Assembly (NCBI GenBank): GCA_947388185.1
Contig: CANDQP010000006.1
Coordinates: 1 to 51,349 of the forward strand
Direction: 5' to 3'
From: an uncultured Dorea sp.
GTDB taxonomy: Bacteria > Bacillota > Clostridia > Lachnospirales > Lachnospiraceae
DNA length: 51,349 nucleotides
Part shown: piece by piece, positions 40,901 through 51,349 of the stretch
Position numbering within the stretch: the stretch's first letter is position 1
How the letters are laid out: each line of letters starts with the position of its first letter
Made by a program: the position numbers and the translations under genes
The notes under the pieces: generated by a model
What the model was told of the DNA's origin: nothing
What the model saw: the letters and a program-made list of their open reading frames with translations, nothing else
The model's database searches: none

Positions 40901-41275
40901 ATGGCAAAGTTGACAACAGCTGAATTTATTGATGCAATCAAAGAATTATCAGTATTAGAGTTGAACGAATTAGTAAAAGCATGTGAGGAAGAATTTGGCG
41001 TATCTGCAGCAGCAGGCGTTGTAGTTGCAGCAGCAGGCGGAGAGGCAGCTGCAGTGGAAGAGAAGGATGAATTCGACGTAGAGTTAGTATCTGCAGGAGC
41101 TTCTAAGGTTAAGGTTATCAAGGTCGTTCGTGAGATCACAGGACTTGGCCTGAAGGAAGCTAAGGCAGTAGTTGACGAAGCTCCGAAGGTAGTGAAGGAA
41201 GCAGTTTCCAAGGCGGAGGCTGAGGAGATCAAGGCTAAACTTGAGGCAGAGGGTGCAGAAGTTAACCTCAAATAA
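40901..41275 (+). CDS. rplL: ribosomal protein L7/L12
   Basis: This 124-residue stalk protein recruits translation factors. It has the N-terminal dimer domain ([20 protein letters not shown]), an Ala/Gly/Val-rich hinge, and the C-terminal domain with [18 protein letters not shown] and VVDEAPK. TGGAGGAT (40887-40894) precedes ATG 40901, and the in-frame ATG at 40850 is too far upstream. The gap to rplJ is 120 bp. A terminator ends the transcript at 41301-41326, separating it from rpoB. Confidence 0.96.
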   Translation: MAKLTTAEFIDAIKELSVLELNELVKACEEEFGVSAAAGVVVAAAGGEAAAVEEKDEFDVELVSAGASKVKVIKVVREITGLGLKEAKAVVDEAPKVVKEAVSKAEAEEIKAKLEAEGAEVNLK

Positions 41276-41300
41276 TCCGGGATAGGCCGACTGACAGATG

Positions 41301-41326
41301 AACCGCTCCATAAGGGGCGGTTTTTT
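41301..41326 (+). terminator. terminator of rplJ-rplL
   Basis: AACCGCTCC (41301-41309) pairs with GGGGCGGTT (41314-41322), with one G-U pair, and TTTT follows. Confidence 0.9.
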
Positions 41327-41390
41327 GCAGTAAAACTTTTAAGTTCACACGAATGACGGCCGGAATGCGGTCTGTATGGAGGATAGGTGT

Positions 41391-43973
41391 ATGAATAATT
41401 CAAGGGAGTTTTTTGAACGGGGCGGCGGGAGTGCGCCGGCCGCTGAAGGCTGTGAACGGCACAGTGATATGCAAAGCGTTCAGAATTTGGAGACCGTCAT
41501 CAATGAGGGTCTGCGTGTAGCCCTGTTGGAGGAAACCCCGGATCAATCATTAGAGGTACTGCTGGGGTGTCTGGGAAAAGCGCTGAACGGAGAACGTACC
41601 TATATATTTGAACAGAACGACCGCGGCGGTGATGACAATACCTATGAATGGGTGGCCGAAGGGGTAAAACCGGAGAAGGAGAATCTCCAGAATGTTCCTT
41701 CGGAGGTGTGCGCCGGTTGGTATCGGAACTTTGATATCGGCAGGCATATCGTCATTGAAGATCTGGAAGAGATCAGGGAGAGCGCCCCTCTTCAGTATGA
41801 GATCTTAAAGGAGCAGAATATCCGATCTCTTGTGGTGGTGCCTCTCTATGACAGGGAGAAGCTTATCGGCTTTTACGGCGTAGACAATCCGCCGGCAAAG
41901 CTTTTGGAATATGCATCAAACATGCTGCAGACCGCGGCATATTTTATCGTATCCTCTTTAAAAAGGCGCAATCTGGTCCGTGAACTTCAAAAGCGCAGCT
42001 ATAACGTTCTCCATGCCCTCAGCGTGGATTATCTGGGGATATATCAGGTGAATTTCGACACCGGTGAATGTGAGATATACCGGAACAGCGAACAGATGAG
42101 TATGGATTGGGCCGTCAGTTTTGAAGACGGTTATCAATCGGCTATGGAGCGCTATATTTCCCGGTACGTGGTTCCCCGCGACCAGAAGCGGCTCCGTGCT
42201 GTAACGAAAAGAGACTATGTGCTGGCTCAGCTTCAGAAAAAGAAGAAGTTCTATGTACGCTATGAGGTGCAGGACAATGCATATGGGCTGAGACACATGG
42301 AGATCCATTATTCCGTCACAGAGAAATCGGCGGAGGAGAATTGTGCCATATTTGCCCAGCGGGATGTCAATGCCGTAGTGGAACAGGAAGAGAAGAATAA
42401 GCATGAAGCAAGGAAAAGCATGGAGGATATTCTGGAGGGAGCCAGAACCGGTATCTGGACCATTGAACTGGAGGAAGGGTGCGAGCCCAGGATGTATGCG
42501 GACCGGACCATGAGGATTCTTCTGGGAGTATCGGATGAGACCGGGCCGGAAGATTGCTATCGGCACTGGTTTGATAATATTGAGCCGGACTATGTGGAGA
42601 TGGTGCAGGAATCGGTCCGGGAGATATTGGAAACCGGGCGTTCCGAGGTGAACTACCCATGGAATCACCCGAAACTAGGGAAAATCTATGTCCGCTGCGG
42701 CGGCGTACAGGACAAAACCTTCAAAAAACCGGGAGCCTGCCTGAACGGATATCATCAGGATATCACGGAAACCATGATGACCAGAAAGAAGCAGGAGCAG
42801 GCCATCATGGAGCTTTTGGAGAAGGTAAGGCGGGCAAACTCGGCAAAAAGCGAATTCCTCTCGCGTATGTCCCACGATCTTCGCACGCCGATCAACGGGA
42901 TACTGGGAATGCTGGCAATTATGGAGGAAAGACAGGATGAACCGGAGCGGCAGAGCGATTGCCGGAAGAAGATCCGTATATCCACAGAGCATCTGCTGTC
43001 TCTGGTAAATGACGTTCTTCAGGTAAGCAAGCTGGAGAGCGGAAGACCGTCGGTGGAAGAGCCCTTTGATATCTATGACTCGTTGGAAAGCTGTACCGCG
43101 ATCTTGGCCGCGCAGGCAGAAGAGAGAGGAATCCGTCTTGCGGTGGAAGAAGTCGATGTGAAGCATAGCAGGCTGATCGGCAATCCAATGTACCTGAAAC
43201 AAATTCTGGTGAATATCATTGACAATGCTCTCAAATACAACCGTCCTCATGGGGCTGTATCTGTCCGGGTGAAGGAAAATGGCTGTCAGAACGGGACCGC
43301 AGGCTACAGATTTGAGATCGAAGATACCGGAATCGGTATGGGGGAAGACTTCAAAAAGCATATTTTTGAACCGTTTACCCAGGAAAATCAGGGCGCAAGG
43401 ACTCACTATAACGGCGTTGGCCTGGGTATGTCTATCGTGAAGAAGCTGGTAGACCAGATGAAAGGGACGATCAAGGTAGACAGTCAGGTCGGCAGAGGAA
43501 GCGTATTCCAGATCATCCTGCCGATACAGATCGAAGAGGTGCAGAATACCCAGCCCGCTGAAGAGGAGAGGAGCGCAAGGAGCAATATTGCCGGAATGCG
43601 CGTTCTGTTAGTGGAGGATAATGAGATCAACTGCGAGATCGTAGAGTTCATGCTTGAAGAGGCGGGCGCGTCGGTCGTGACTGCAAATGACGGAAAGAAA
43701 GCCGTAGATGTATTCTCTGCAAGCAGACCGGGAACCTTTGATTGTGTTCTCATGGATCTGATGATGCCGGTTATGAGCGGATATGAGGCGGCCCGGGTGA
43801 TCCGAAGCCTTCCCAGGCCGGACGCGGGATCCGTACCCATCATAGCTCTGTCGGCGAATGCGTTTGACGAAGATATAGCGATGGCAAAAGACGCCGGAAT
43901 GGATGAACATCTGGCGAAGCCTGTGGATATCAGGAAGATGTTCAGGGTCATGAACCGGCTGAGACGGCGATAG
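41391..43973 (+). CDS. cytoplasmic hybrid histidine kinase (GAF-PAS-HisKA-HATPase-REC)
   Basis: This 860-residue kinase has no membrane segment. A GAF domain fills about residues 35-200 (SLEVLLGCLGKALNGERTYI to RSLVVVPLYDREKLIGFYG), followed by one or two PAS-like regions. The HisKA domain has His495 in SRMSHDLRTPING, then HATPase_c with DNALKYNRPHG, EDTGIGM and GVGLGMSIVKKL. A receiver follows with phosphoacceptor Asp789 in VLMDLMMPVMSGYEA. No Hpt domain or output domain is present, so a separate phosphotransfer partner is expected. ATG 41391 follows GGAGGA (41378-41383). The gene lies between rplL and rpoB, after the rplL terminator, and I see no strong promoter of its own. Confidence 0.93.
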   Translation: MNNSREFFERGGGSAPAAEGCERHSDMQSVQNLETVINEGLRVALLEETPDQSLEVLLGCLGKALNGERTYIFEQNDRGGDDNTYEWVAEGVKPEKENLQNVPSEVCAGWYRNFDIGRHIVIEDLEEIRESAPLQYEILKEQNIRSLVVVPLYDREKLIGFYGVDNPPAKLLEYASNMLQTAAYFIVSSLKRRNLVRELQKRSYNVLHALSVDYLGIYQVNFDTGECEIYRNSEQMSMDWAVSFEDGYQSAMERYISRYVVPRDQKRLRAVTKRDYVLAQLQKKKKFYVRYEVQDNAYGLRHMEIHYSVTEKSAEENCAIFAQRDVNAVVEQEEKNKHEARKSMEDILEGARTGIWTIELEEGCEPRMYADRTMRILLGVSDETGPEDCYRHWFDNIEPDYVEMVQESVREILETGRSEVNYPWNHPKLGKIYVRCGGVQDKTFKKPGACLNGYHQDITETMMTRKKQEQAIMELLEKVRRANSAKSEFLSRMSHDLRTPINGILGMLAIMEERQDEPERQSDCRKKIRISTEHLLSLVNDVLQVSKLESGRPSVEEPFDIYDSLESCTAILAAQAEERGIRLAVEEVDVKHSRLIGNPMYLKQILVNIIDNALKYNRPHGAVSVRVKENGCQNGTAGYRFEIEDTGIGMGEDFKKHIFEPFTQENQGARTHYNGVGLGMSIVKKLVDQMKGTIKVDSQVGRGSVFQIILPIQIEEVQNTQPAEEERSARSNIAGMRVLLVEDNEINCEIVEFMLEEAGASVVTANDGKKAVDVFSASRPGTFDCVLMDLMMPVMSGYEAARVIRSLPRPDAGSVPIIALSANAFDEDIAMAKDAGMDEHLAKPVDIRKMFRVMNRLRRR

Positions 43974-44029
43974 CCTTATCCTTTTGTTTTGCACGATAAC
44001 TAAGATCAAAGAATGGAGATGTTAAAAAT

Positions 44030-46219
44030 ATGAAAAAGATGGTTGTGCCGCGTTCTCTTAAAATCAGCACAGCAGTAATCATTTGCCTGAATATTTTCGT
44101 ATTTTCATTCTTAGGAATGTCCATCAATAAGATGAGCGAAAACACGATTAAGAATATAGGCACGGCCTATATGGGCGGAATGAATGATCAGGTATCTTTA
44201 CATTTTGAGACGATTATTGATCTTCGGCTGACCATGGCGGAATCCATAGCGCATATCGCTGCAGATGAAGAGAATTCCAGCTACGGATCAAAAGAAGAGA
44301 TAGAATACGGCGCAAAGGCAAGGCATTTTATGTGCGCCGCCTTATATTCGCCGGATGGTAATATGGAGATGATCTACGGCGATACTGTGAAATTAAATCA
44401 CCCGGAACATTTTTTGGACAGCTTGAAAAACGGGGAACGTGTAGCGGCATCCGCTGTTGACAGCGATGGGAACGGTGTGATCTTATTCGGCGTTCCCTGC
44501 GAATATCCTATGTCTGACGGAAGCGGCAGCCTTGCTATGATCGTAGGTCTTTCAACTAAGTATATGGGCGAGGTTCTCTTCCTTGATTCGGACAGTTCAC
44601 TGAGTTATTCGTTTGTAATACGCGAGGACGGCAGTTACGTTGTCGGAGATGAGGGCGATGCTGATGAGAACTATTTTGACAGGCTGCAGAGTATCATAAG
44701 CGGCCGGAATGGGGAAGCGGATTACTATATCAGGCAGATGACGGAGGCGATGAATAAGGGGGAAGATTATTCTGTTATTCTGAAAATCGGCAAATCGCGC
44801 CGGCATCTGTATTGTACCAGCCTGCCCTATTGCGACTGGTATCTGGTGACCATTCTTCCTTTTGACGGGCTGGACCATGTGATTTCTGATATGGGCAGCC
44901 ATTGGCTCATTATCGTCTACGCTGCTTCATTTGCTGTAATTGCCATGCTGCTGTATATATTCTTCCAGTATTTGGGGATATTCAGGAAACAGGTATCCGA
45001 ATTAGAACGCATGAATACGGAGATGGACGCGGCGCGCAAAATTGCTGAAAGGGCGCAGCAAGAGGCCGAACATGCCAATTCGGCAAAACAGGATTTCCTG
45101 TCCAGCATGAGCCACGATATCCGTACGCCTATGAATGCCATAATCGGTATGACGTCCATTGCTATGGCCAATACGCATAATCAGGAGCAGGTTCAGGAAT
45201 GCCTGCGCAAAATTGAATTATCCAGTAATCACCTTCTGGGCCTTATCAATGATGTGCTTGATATGTCGAAGATCGAAAGCGGCAAGATGACGCTGAACAT
45301 CGCGCCGATATCCTTAAGGGAGGTTATGGACAGTATCGTAAATATCGTACAGCCTCAGGTCAGGGCGAAAAACCTGCAGTTTGACACGGATATACACGAT
45401 ATTCTTGCGGAAAACGTGCGCTGTGACAGCGTGAGGCTGAATCAGGTATTGATCAATCTGTTGGGAAATTCGGTCAAATTTACACAGGATAACGGTTCTG
45501 TCCGGGTATCTCTGTATCAGGAGGCGTTACCGGAAGATACGTCCCGCGTCCGAACGCATTTCCTGGTGTCGGATACGGGGATTGGCATGTCCAGGGAATA
45601 TCAGGAGAAATTATTCGATTCCTTCAGCAGGGAAGACAATGCGCAGGTGCAGAAAACAGAAGGCTCCGGGCTTGGAATGGCGATCACCAAGTATATCGTA
45701 GATGCAATGGACGGTACGATCGCTGTCCGCAGCGAACTGGACAAAGGTACTGAATTCCACGTTACATTTGATCTTGAGAAGGCGAAAGAGCAGGAGCTCG
45801 ATGCGGCTGAAAAAACCGAAGAAGCTGTCGATCTGGAGCTTAAGGGGAAACATATCTTGCTGGCTGAAGACAACGAGCTTAACTGGGAGGTTGCGAAAGA
45901 GCTGCTCTCCGATCTCGAAATAGAATTGGATTGGGCGGAAAACGGAGAGATCTGTGTCGCGCAATTTAAGAGAGCTCCGGTCGGATATTATGACGCGGTC
46001 ATTATGGATGTGAGGATGCCCGTGATGAACGGCTACGAAGCAACCAGAGCTATCAGGGAACTGGAGCGGGAGGATTCGGATATTCCGGTTATTGCGATGA
46101 CTGCAGACGCCTTCTCGGAAGATATCCAGAAGTGTTTAGAGTGCGGCATGAACGACCATTTGGCCAAGCCCATTGACATTCAGGAGGTTGCCCGCAAGTT
46201 AAAAAAATATTTGAAATAA
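44030..46219 (+). CDS. membrane hybrid histidine kinase (sensor-HisKA-HATPase-REC)
   Basis: This 729-residue kinase has an N-terminal membrane helix (about residues 10-28), an extracytoplasmic sensor of about 250 residues that resembles a Cache domain (FVIREDGSYVVGDEG, CDWYLVTILPFDGL), and a second helix (about 288-310, IIVYAASFAVIAMLLYIFF). HisKA has His362 in SSMSHDIRTPMNA. The ATPase part has INLLGNSVKF, SDTGIGM and GSGLGMAITKYI, and the receiver has Asp660 in VIMDVRMPVMNGYEA. It follows the GAF-type hybrid kinase by 56 bp and is probably cotranscribed. No regulator gene is adjacent. The rpoB promoter begins 6 bp after its stop. Confidence 0.93.
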   Translation: MKKMVVPRSLKISTAVIICLNIFVFSFLGMSINKMSENTIKNIGTAYMGGMNDQVSLHFETIIDLRLTMAESIAHIAADEENSSYGSKEEIEYGAKARHFMCAALYSPDGNMEMIYGDTVKLNHPEHFLDSLKNGERVAASAVDSDGNGVILFGVPCEYPMSDGSGSLAMIVGLSTKYMGEVLFLDSDSSLSYSFVIREDGSYVVGDEGDADENYFDRLQSIISGRNGEADYYIRQMTEAMNKGEDYSVILKIGKSRRHLYCTSLPYCDWYLVTILPFDGLDHVISDMGSHWLIIVYAASFAVIAMLLYIFFQYLGIFRKQVSELERMNTEMDAARKIAERAQQEAEHANSAKQDFLSSMSHDIRTPMNAIIGMTSIAMANTHNQEQVQECLRKIELSSNHLLGLINDVLDMSKIESGKMTLNIAPISLREVMDSIVNIVQPQVRAKNLQFDTDIHDILAENVRCDSVRLNQVLINLLGNSVKFTQDNGSVRVSLYQEALPEDTSRVRTHFLVSDTGIGMSREYQEKLFDSFSREDNAQVQKTEGSGLGMAITKYIVDAMDGTIAVRSELDKGTEFHVTFDLEKAKEQELDAAEKTEEAVDLELKGKHILLAEDNELNWEVAKELLSDLEIELDWAENGEICVAQFKRAPVGYYDAVIMDVRMPVMNGYEATRAIRELEREDSDIPVIAMTADAFSEDIQKCLECGMNDHLAKPIDIQEVARKLKKYLK

Positions 46220-46224
46220 ATTCA

Positions 46225-46254
46225 TTGACAAGCCCCAGGCCTCTGTGGTATAGT
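46225..46254 (+). promoter_or_regulatory. promoter of rpoB-rpoC
   Basis: A perfect TTGACA (46225-46230) and an extended -10 TGGTATAGT (TATAGT at 46249-46254) are 18 bp apart. rpoBC should therefore be transcribed independently of the kinases and of rplJL. The untranslated leader would be about 120 nt. Confidence 0.85.
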
Positions 46255-46381
46255 AAAAAATGCACTATTGTGGAAAGTTCTGCCATAATATCGCATGGGA
46301 ACGGTGGGGAATGCGCTGTTTCCAATGGTTTTCAATATTGTTTGTTTTTCAAAAAATATGCGAGGAGAGTGAAACGTCAAT

Positions 46382-49300
46382 ATGGAGAAAAACAGAATTC
46401 GTCCCATTAAAAGCGGAAAAAGTTCACGCATGAGTTATTCCAGACAAAAAGAAGTTCTTCAGATGCCGAACTTGATCGAAGTCCAGAAGGATTCTTACCA
46501 GTGGTTTCTGGATGAAGGACTGAACGAAGTATTTGATGACATTTCCCCGATCACGGACTATAGTGGTCATCTGAGTCTGGAATTTGTTGATTTTACTTTG
46601 TGCGAGAAAGACGTGAAGTACACGATCGAAGAGTGTAAAGAACGCGATGCAACCTACGCGGCGCCACTTAAGGTACGGGTAAGGCTTCATAACAAAGAGA
46701 CAGATGAAATCAACGAGCACGAAATATTTATGGGTGATCTGCCGTTGATGACCAGTACGGGTACATTTGTGATTAATGGCGCAGAACGTGTTATAGTAAG
46801 CCAGTTAGTACGTTCACCCGGCATCTATTATGCAATCGCGCATGATAAACTGGGCAAGAAGCTGTATTCCTCCACCGTGATTCCTAACCGCGGCGCGTGG
46901 CTGGAATACGAGACGGACTCCAATGACGTTTTTTATGTACGTGTAGATAGAACAAGGAAGGTGCCGATCACGGTATTGATCCGTGCATTGGGAATCGGTA
47001 CGAATCCTGAGATCGTAGAATTATTCGGCGAGGAGCCGAAGATCGTTGCAAGCTTTGAGAAGGACGCTGCCACGAATTACCAGGAAGGTCTTCTGGAATT
47101 ATATAAGAAGATCCGTCCGGGCGAGCCGCTTGCGGTGGACAGTGCGGAGAGTCTGATCACGAGCATGTTCTTTGACCCGAGACGCTATGACCTGGCGAAG
47201 GTCGGAAGGTATAAGTTCAATAAGAAGCTTTCCTTCAGAAACCGTCTTACCGGTCATATTCTTGCCGAGACTGTTGCAAGCCCGATTACAGGGGAAGTGA
47301 TCGCGGAAGGCGGCACGAAGATCACGCGCGATCTGGCGGATCAGCTGCAGAATGCGGCGGTTCCGTATGTGTGGATCGAGAGGCCGGATGAAGAGCGCAA
47401 TATCAAGGTTCTGTCGAATATGATGGTGGACCTTGCTGCGGTCGTTGATATCGATCCCAGGGAAGTTGGGGTTACAGAGCAGGTATACTATCCTGTTCTT
47501 GAAGGAATCTTAGAGGAGACAGGCGGAGACATCGACGAACTTAAGGATGCGGTCCGCAGGGATATCCATGATCTGATTCCGAAGCATATTACGAAGGAAG
47601 ATATCATAGCTTCCATTAATTATAATATTCACTTAGAGTATGGCCTGGGTAATGATGATGATATCGATCACCTGGGCAATCGGCGCATCCGTTCTGTTGG
47701 AGAGCTTCTGCAGAACCAGTACAGGATCGGTCTGTCCAGGTTGGAGAGAGTTGTGCGTGAGAGAATGACTACCCAGGACCTTGAAGGGATCTCTCCGCAG
47801 TCGCTTATCAATATCAAGCCTGTTACAGCGGCGGTGAAGGAATTCTTCGGTTCCTCCCAGCTGTCACAGTTCATGGATCAGAATAACCCGTTGGGCGAGC
47901 TGACCCATAAGAGACGTCTGTCCGCGCTGGGACCGGGCGGTCTGTCCAGAGACCGTGCAGGTTTCGAGGTGCGTGACGTGCATTATTCCCACTATGGAAG
48001 GATGTGTCCGATCGAGACGCCTGAAGGTCCGAATATCGGTCTGATCAACTCCCTTGCAACCTATGCAAGGATTAATCAGTATGGATTCATCGAAGCGCCG
48101 TACCGCAGGATCAATCATGACGATCCGGCGAATCCGGTGGTTACCGAGGAAGTTGTCTATATGACGGCCGACGAGGAAGACAACTACCATGTTGCGCAGG
48201 CGAATGAGCCGCTGGATAAGGAAGGGCATTTTAAGCGCAGGAATGTATCCGGCCGTTACCGTGAGGAGACGCAGGAGTACGAGAGACGTATGTTCGATTA
48301 CATGGACGTGTCTCCGAAGATGGTGTTCTCTGTTGCGACGGCGCTGATCCCGTTCCTTGAGAATGACGATGCGAACCGTGCGCTTATGGGTTCTAATATG
48401 CAGCGTCAGGCAGTGCCGCTTCTGATGACAGAGGCTCCGGTCGTAGGTACAGGTATGGAGGAGAAGTCTGCGGTCGATTCCGGCGTATGTGTGATCGCGG
48501 AGAAGGGCGGCGTAGTAGAGCGCGCTACTTCCACGGAGATCACGATCCGTCAGGAGGACGGCAGTCTTAGAAGATATAAGCTGACGAAGTTCTTAAGAAG
48601 TAACCAGAGCAACTGTTATAATCAGAGGCCGATCGTGTTCAAGGGCGACAAGGTGGAGGCCGGAGATGTGATAGCAGACGGTCCGTCTACGTCAAACGGC
48701 GAGATGGCTCTGGGGAAGAATCCGCTGATCGGATTCATGACCTGGGAAGGTTACAACTACGAGGATGCCGTATTGCTAAGCGAGCGGCTTGTTCAGGAGG
48801 ATGTGTACACATCCGTCCATATAGAAGAGTATGAGGCAGAAGCGCGCGACACCAAGCTTGGACCGGAAGAGGTTACCCGCGATATTCCGGGTGTCGGCGA
48901 TGACGCGCTTAAGAATCTGGATGAGAGAGGAATCATCCGTATCGGTGCGGAGGTGCGCGCAGGAGACATCCTGGTAGGCAAGGTGACTCCTAAGGGAGAG
49001 ACAGAGCTTACGGCAGAGGAGCGGCTTCTTCGTGCGATCTTCGGCGAGAAGGCCCGCGAGGTCAGAGATACATCCCTTAAGGTTCCGCACGGTGAGTACG
49101 GTATCGTTGTGGATGCGAAGGTATTTACCCGTGATAACGGGGATGAACTGTCACCGGGTGTGAATCAGGCGGTCCGTATCTATATTGCCCAGAAGAGGAA
49201 GATCTCCGTAGGTGACAAGATGGCCGGACGTCACGGTAACAAGGGTGTTGTATCCCGTGTACTGCCGGTGGAGGATATGCCGTTCCTGCCTAACGGACGT

Positions 49301-50257
49301 CCGCTGGATATCGTATTGAATCCGCTGGGCGTGCCGTCGCGTATGAATATCGGGCAGGTATTGGAGATCCATCTGTCTCTGGCGGCCAAGGCATTGGGAT
49401 TCAACATTGCCACACCTGTATTCGACGGTGCGGATGAGAATGATATTATGGATACGCTTGACCTGGCTAATGATTATGTCAATTTAAGCTGGGAAGAGTT
49501 TGAAGCTAAGTATAGAGAAGAATTGCTGCCGGAGGTTATGGAGTATCTGTCCGATAACCGGGAGCACAGGAATCTATGGAAGGGCGTACCGATCTCCAGA
49601 GACGGTAAAGTGCGCTTAAGAGACGGACGTACCGGAGAGTATTTCGACAGTCCGGTTACGATCGGGCACATGCATTATCTGAAGCTGCATCATCTGGTTG
49701 ACGACAAGATCCATGCCCGTTCCACCGGTCCTTACTCATTGGTTACACAACAGCCTTTGGGCGGTAAAGCGCAGTTCGGCGGACAGCGTTTCGGTGAGAT
49801 GGAAGTATGGGCGCTGGAGGCATACGGCGCATCCTATACATTGCAGGAGATCCTGACCGTGAAGTCGGATGACGTAGTCGGACGTGTGAAGACCTATGAA
49901 GCGATCATTAAGGGCGAGAATATACCAGAGCCAGGTATACCGGAGTCCTTCAAGGTATTGCTTAAGGAGCTGCAGTCTCTTGGCCTGGATGTGCGCGTGC
50001 TGCGCGACGACAATACTGAGGTTGAGATCATAGAGACCGCGGATATGGGAGAGACAGATTTCCGCTCATTAATCGAAGGAGACAGAAAGTACCGTCAGGA
50101 CGATGATCTTGGGGCGCATGGATACACCGAGCAGGAGTTCCAGGGGGATGAACTGATCGATGTAGAAGAGGAAGAGCCCGAAGAGGAAGAGTTTGATATG
50201 GATTATGAACCTGAAGATGATGATTATGGATATGATGATTTATCGGATGATGAATAG
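46382..50257 (+). CDS. rpoB: RNA polymerase beta subunit RpoB
   Basis: This 1291-residue subunit forms half of the polymerase active-site cleft. The rifampicin pocket (about 47845-47950) is intact, with [13 protein letters not shown] and [13 protein letters not shown], and [20 protein letters not shown] follows. The C-terminal clamp region has [20 protein letters not shown] and [18 protein letters not shown]. The protein ends in a long acidic tail ([20 protein letters not shown]) beyond the conserved region, a length variation seen in some Firmicutes. The ribosome binding site GAGGAGAG (46362-46369) is 12 nt before ATG 46382, a longer than ideal spacing. rpoC starts 14 bp after the stop. Confidence 0.97.
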   Translation: MEKNRIRPIKSGKSSRMSYSRQKEVLQMPNLIEVQKDSYQWFLDEGLNEVFDDISPITDYSGHLSLEFVDFTLCEKDVKYTIEECKERDATYAAPLKVRVRLHNKETDEINEHEIFMGDLPLMTSTGTFVINGAERVIVSQLVRSPGIYYAIAHDKLGKKLYSSTVIPNRGAWLEYETDSNDVFYVRVDRTRKVPITVLIRALGIGTNPEIVELFGEEPKIVASFEKDAATNYQEGLLELYKKIRPGEPLAVDSAESLITSMFFDPRRYDLAKVGRYKFNKKLSFRNRLTGHILAETVASPITGEVIAEGGTKITRDLADQLQNAAVPYVWIERPDEERNIKVLSNMMVDLAAVVDIDPREVGVTEQVYYPVLEGILEETGGDIDELKDAVRRDIHDLIPKHITKEDIIASINYNIHLEYGLGNDDDIDHLGNRRIRSVGELLQNQYRIGLSRLERVVRERMTTQDLEGISPQSLINIKPVTAAVKEFFGSSQLSQFMDQNNPLGELTHKRRLSALGPGGLSRDRAGFEVRDVHYSHYGRMCPIETPEGPNIGLINSLATYARINQYGFIEAPYRRINHDDPANPVVTEEVVYMTADEEDNYHVAQANEPLDKEGHFKRRNVSGRYREETQEYERRMFDYMDVSPKMVFSVATALIPFLENDDANRALMGSNMQRQAVPLLMTEAPVVGTGMEEKSAVDSGVCVIAEKGGVVERATSTEITIRQEDGSLRRYKLTKFLRSNQSNCYNQRPIVFKGDKVEAGDVIADGPSTSNGEMALGKNPLIGFMTWEGYNYEDAVLLSERLVQEDVYTSVHIEEYEAEARDTKLGPEEVTRDIPGVGDDALKNLDERGIIRIGAEVRAGDILVGKVTPKGETELTAEERLLRAIFGEKAREVRDTSLKVPHGEYGIVVDAKVFTRDNGDELSPGVNQAVRIYIAQKRKISVGDKMAGRHGNKGVVSRVLPVEDMPFLPNGRPLDIVLNPLGVPSRMNIGQVLEIHLSLAAKALGFNIATPVFDGADENDIMDTLDLANDYVNLSWEEFEAKYREELLPEVMEYLSDNREHRNLWKGVPISRDGKVRLRDGRTGEYFDSPVTIGHMHYLKLHHLVDDKIHARSTGPYSLVTQQPLGGKAQFGGQRFGEMEVWALEAYGASYTLQEILTVKSDDVVGRVKTYEAIIKGENIPEPGIPESFKVLLKELQSLGLDVRVLRDDNTEVEIIETADMGETDFRSLIEGDRKYRQDDDLGAHGYTEQEFQGDELIDVEEEEPEEEEFDMDYEPEDDDYGYDDLSDDE

Positions 50258-50271
50258 GAAGGGGTGCCAGT

Positions 50272-51349
50272 ATGCCAGAAAACAACAAGGAACAAACGTA
50301 TCAGCCAATGACTTTTGATGCAATCAAAATCGGGTTGGCATCGCCTGAGAAGATTCTGGAATGGTCCAGGGGAGAAGTTACGAAGCCGGAGACCATCAAC
50401 TACCGGACGCTTAAGCCGGAGAAGGATGGGCTGTTCTGCGAGAGAATATTCGGACCAAGCAAAGACTGGGAATGTCACTGCGGCAAGTATAAGAAGATCC
50501 GTTACAAAGGCGTGGTCTGCGACCGCTGCGGTGTAGAAGTTACGAAATCAAGTGTTCGCCGTGAGCGTATGGGGCATATTGCCCTGGCCGCTCCGGTGTC
50601 GCATATCTGGTATTTCAAGGGTATCCCAAGCCGTATGGGCTTGATACTGGATCTGTCTCCAAGGACATTGGAGAAGGTACTGTATTTTGCGTCCTATATT
50701 GTGCTGGATAAGGGAGATTCCGACCTGCAGTACAAGCAGGTGCTGTCAGAGCAGGAATACCAGGAAGCCAGAGAGAAGTGGGGAAGTGCATTCCGTGTAG
50801 GAATGGGCGCGGAGTCCATTCAGGAACTGCTGCAGTCTATTGATCTGGATAAGGACTATCATGAGCTGCAGGAAGGGTTAAAGGGAGCGACCGGACAGAA
50901 GCGCGCGAGGATCGTGAAGCGTCTGGAGGTTGTCGAGGCCTTCCGTGAGTCCGGAAATAAGCCGGAGTGGATGATCATGACGGCGATCCCGGTCATTCCG
51001 CCGGATCTTCGTCCTATGGTACAGTTGGACGGCGGACGTTTCGCTACGTCTGACCTTAATGATCTGTACCGGAGGATCATTAACAGGAATAACCGTCTGA
51101 AGCGTCTGTTAGAGCTTGGCGCGCCGGACATTATCGTTAGAAATGAGAAGAGAATGCTGCAGGAGGCAGTGGACGCGCTGATCGACAACGGACGCCGCGG
51201 CCGTCCGGTCACAGGGCCGGGTAACCGTGCGCTTAAGTCTCTGTCAGATATGCTGAAGGGTAAGTCGGGGCGTTTCCGTCAGAACCTTCTGGGCAAGCGT
51301 GTGGACTATTCCGGACGTTCCGTTATCGTGGTCGGGCCGGAGCTTAAGA
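50272..51349 (+). CDS. rpoC: RNA polymerase beta' subunit RpoC, 3' end outside the window
   Basis: The first 359 codons are open to the end of the window and match the N-terminus of beta': [19 protein letters not shown], the zinc-binding [38 protein letters not shown], and [15 protein letters not shown]. The last residues are [19 protein letters not shown], upstream of the catalytic NADFDGD motif, which lies beyond the window. ATG 50272 follows GGAAGGGG (50257-50264). It is cotranscribed with rpoB. Confidence 0.97.
   Translation, partial: MPENNKEQTYQPMTFDAIKIGLASPEKILEWSRGEVTKPETINYRTLKPEKDGLFCERIFGPSKDWECHCGKYKKIRYKGVVCDRCGVEVTKSSVRRERMGHIALAAPVSHIWYFKGIPSRMGLILDLSPRTLEKVLYFASYIVLDKGDSDLQYKQVLSEQEYQEAREKWGSAFRVGMGAESIQELLQSIDLDKDYHELQEGLKGATGQKRARIVKRLEVVEAFRESGNKPEWMIMTAIPVIPPDLRPMVQLDGGRFATSDLNDLYRRIINRNNRLKRLLELGAPDIIVRNEKRMLQEAVDALIDNGRRGRPVTGPGNRALKSLSDMLKGKSGRFRQNLLGKRVDYSGRSVIVVGPELK

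Noticed and set aside
1-51349. CRISPR arrays, tRNA and rRNA genes
   Set aside because: No regularly spaced repeats and no tRNA- or rRNA-like segments were recognised on either strand.

Overview
The window looks like a chromosomal stretch from a Gram-positive anaerobe of the Lachnospiraceae (Clostridium cluster XIVa, Dorea or [Clostridium] scindens-like). This is inferred from Firmicutes-type Shine-Dalgarno sites, an S-box (SAM-I) riboswitch on metK, type III pantothenate kinase, WhiA, RapZ and an HPr/Crh-like gene, and general protein resemblance. No rRNA, tRNA or CRISPR array was found.

Left core (1-18312). A domain-permuted GH3 glycosidase, recQ, a riboswitch-controlled metK, an OmpR-type two-component pair, an SDR oxidoreductase, a SpoU rRNA methyltransferase, a patatin-like lipase that runs in frame into ornithine carbamoyltransferase, birA, a small conserved protein, coaX, dusB, greA and lysS. 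LysS carries an extra C-terminal tRNA-binding domain. Most genes face right and are tightly packed, with clear terminators and several near-consensus promoters.

Accessory island (about 18313-35898). The DNA is visibly richer in A+T and holds a mosaic of mobile-element and defence genes. Many are broken: a zinc-ribbon/nuclease-like gene, an XRE regulator with a nonsense codon, a DUF3991/TOPRIM gene, a WYL remnant, hsdM, an hsdR stump, a LexA-like repressor and a lipoprotein. Others are intact: a small XRE regulator, a two-gene cassette behind an apparent transcription attenuator (19169-20339), a DUF5713-like gene, an unrecognised gene sitting where hsdS would be expected, a YhcG-type PD-(D/E)XK nuclease, and a complete two-gene McrB/McrC-like restriction module. 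I found no integrase, relaxase or convincing attachment site, so the island reads as a decayed landing zone in which a few defence genes are kept.

Right core (35899-51349). murB, rapZ, whiA and a Crh-like HPr paralogue (Glu at position 15, Ser46 kept) form one cluster. A lipid kinase follows, then the L10-leader-controlled rplJ-rplL pair. Two large hybrid histidine kinases are placed between rplL and rpoB, where most bacteria have nothing. rpoB has its own promoter and is followed by rpoC, which runs off the end of the window.

The best candidates for something undescribed are the attenuator-controlled pair at 19169-20339, the gene at 26217-27122 inside the broken type I restriction locus, and the McrBC-like module with its long leader. 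The patatin-OTC and LysRS-tRNA-binding fusions and the kinases inside the rplJL-rpoBC cluster are the most unusual features of the core.
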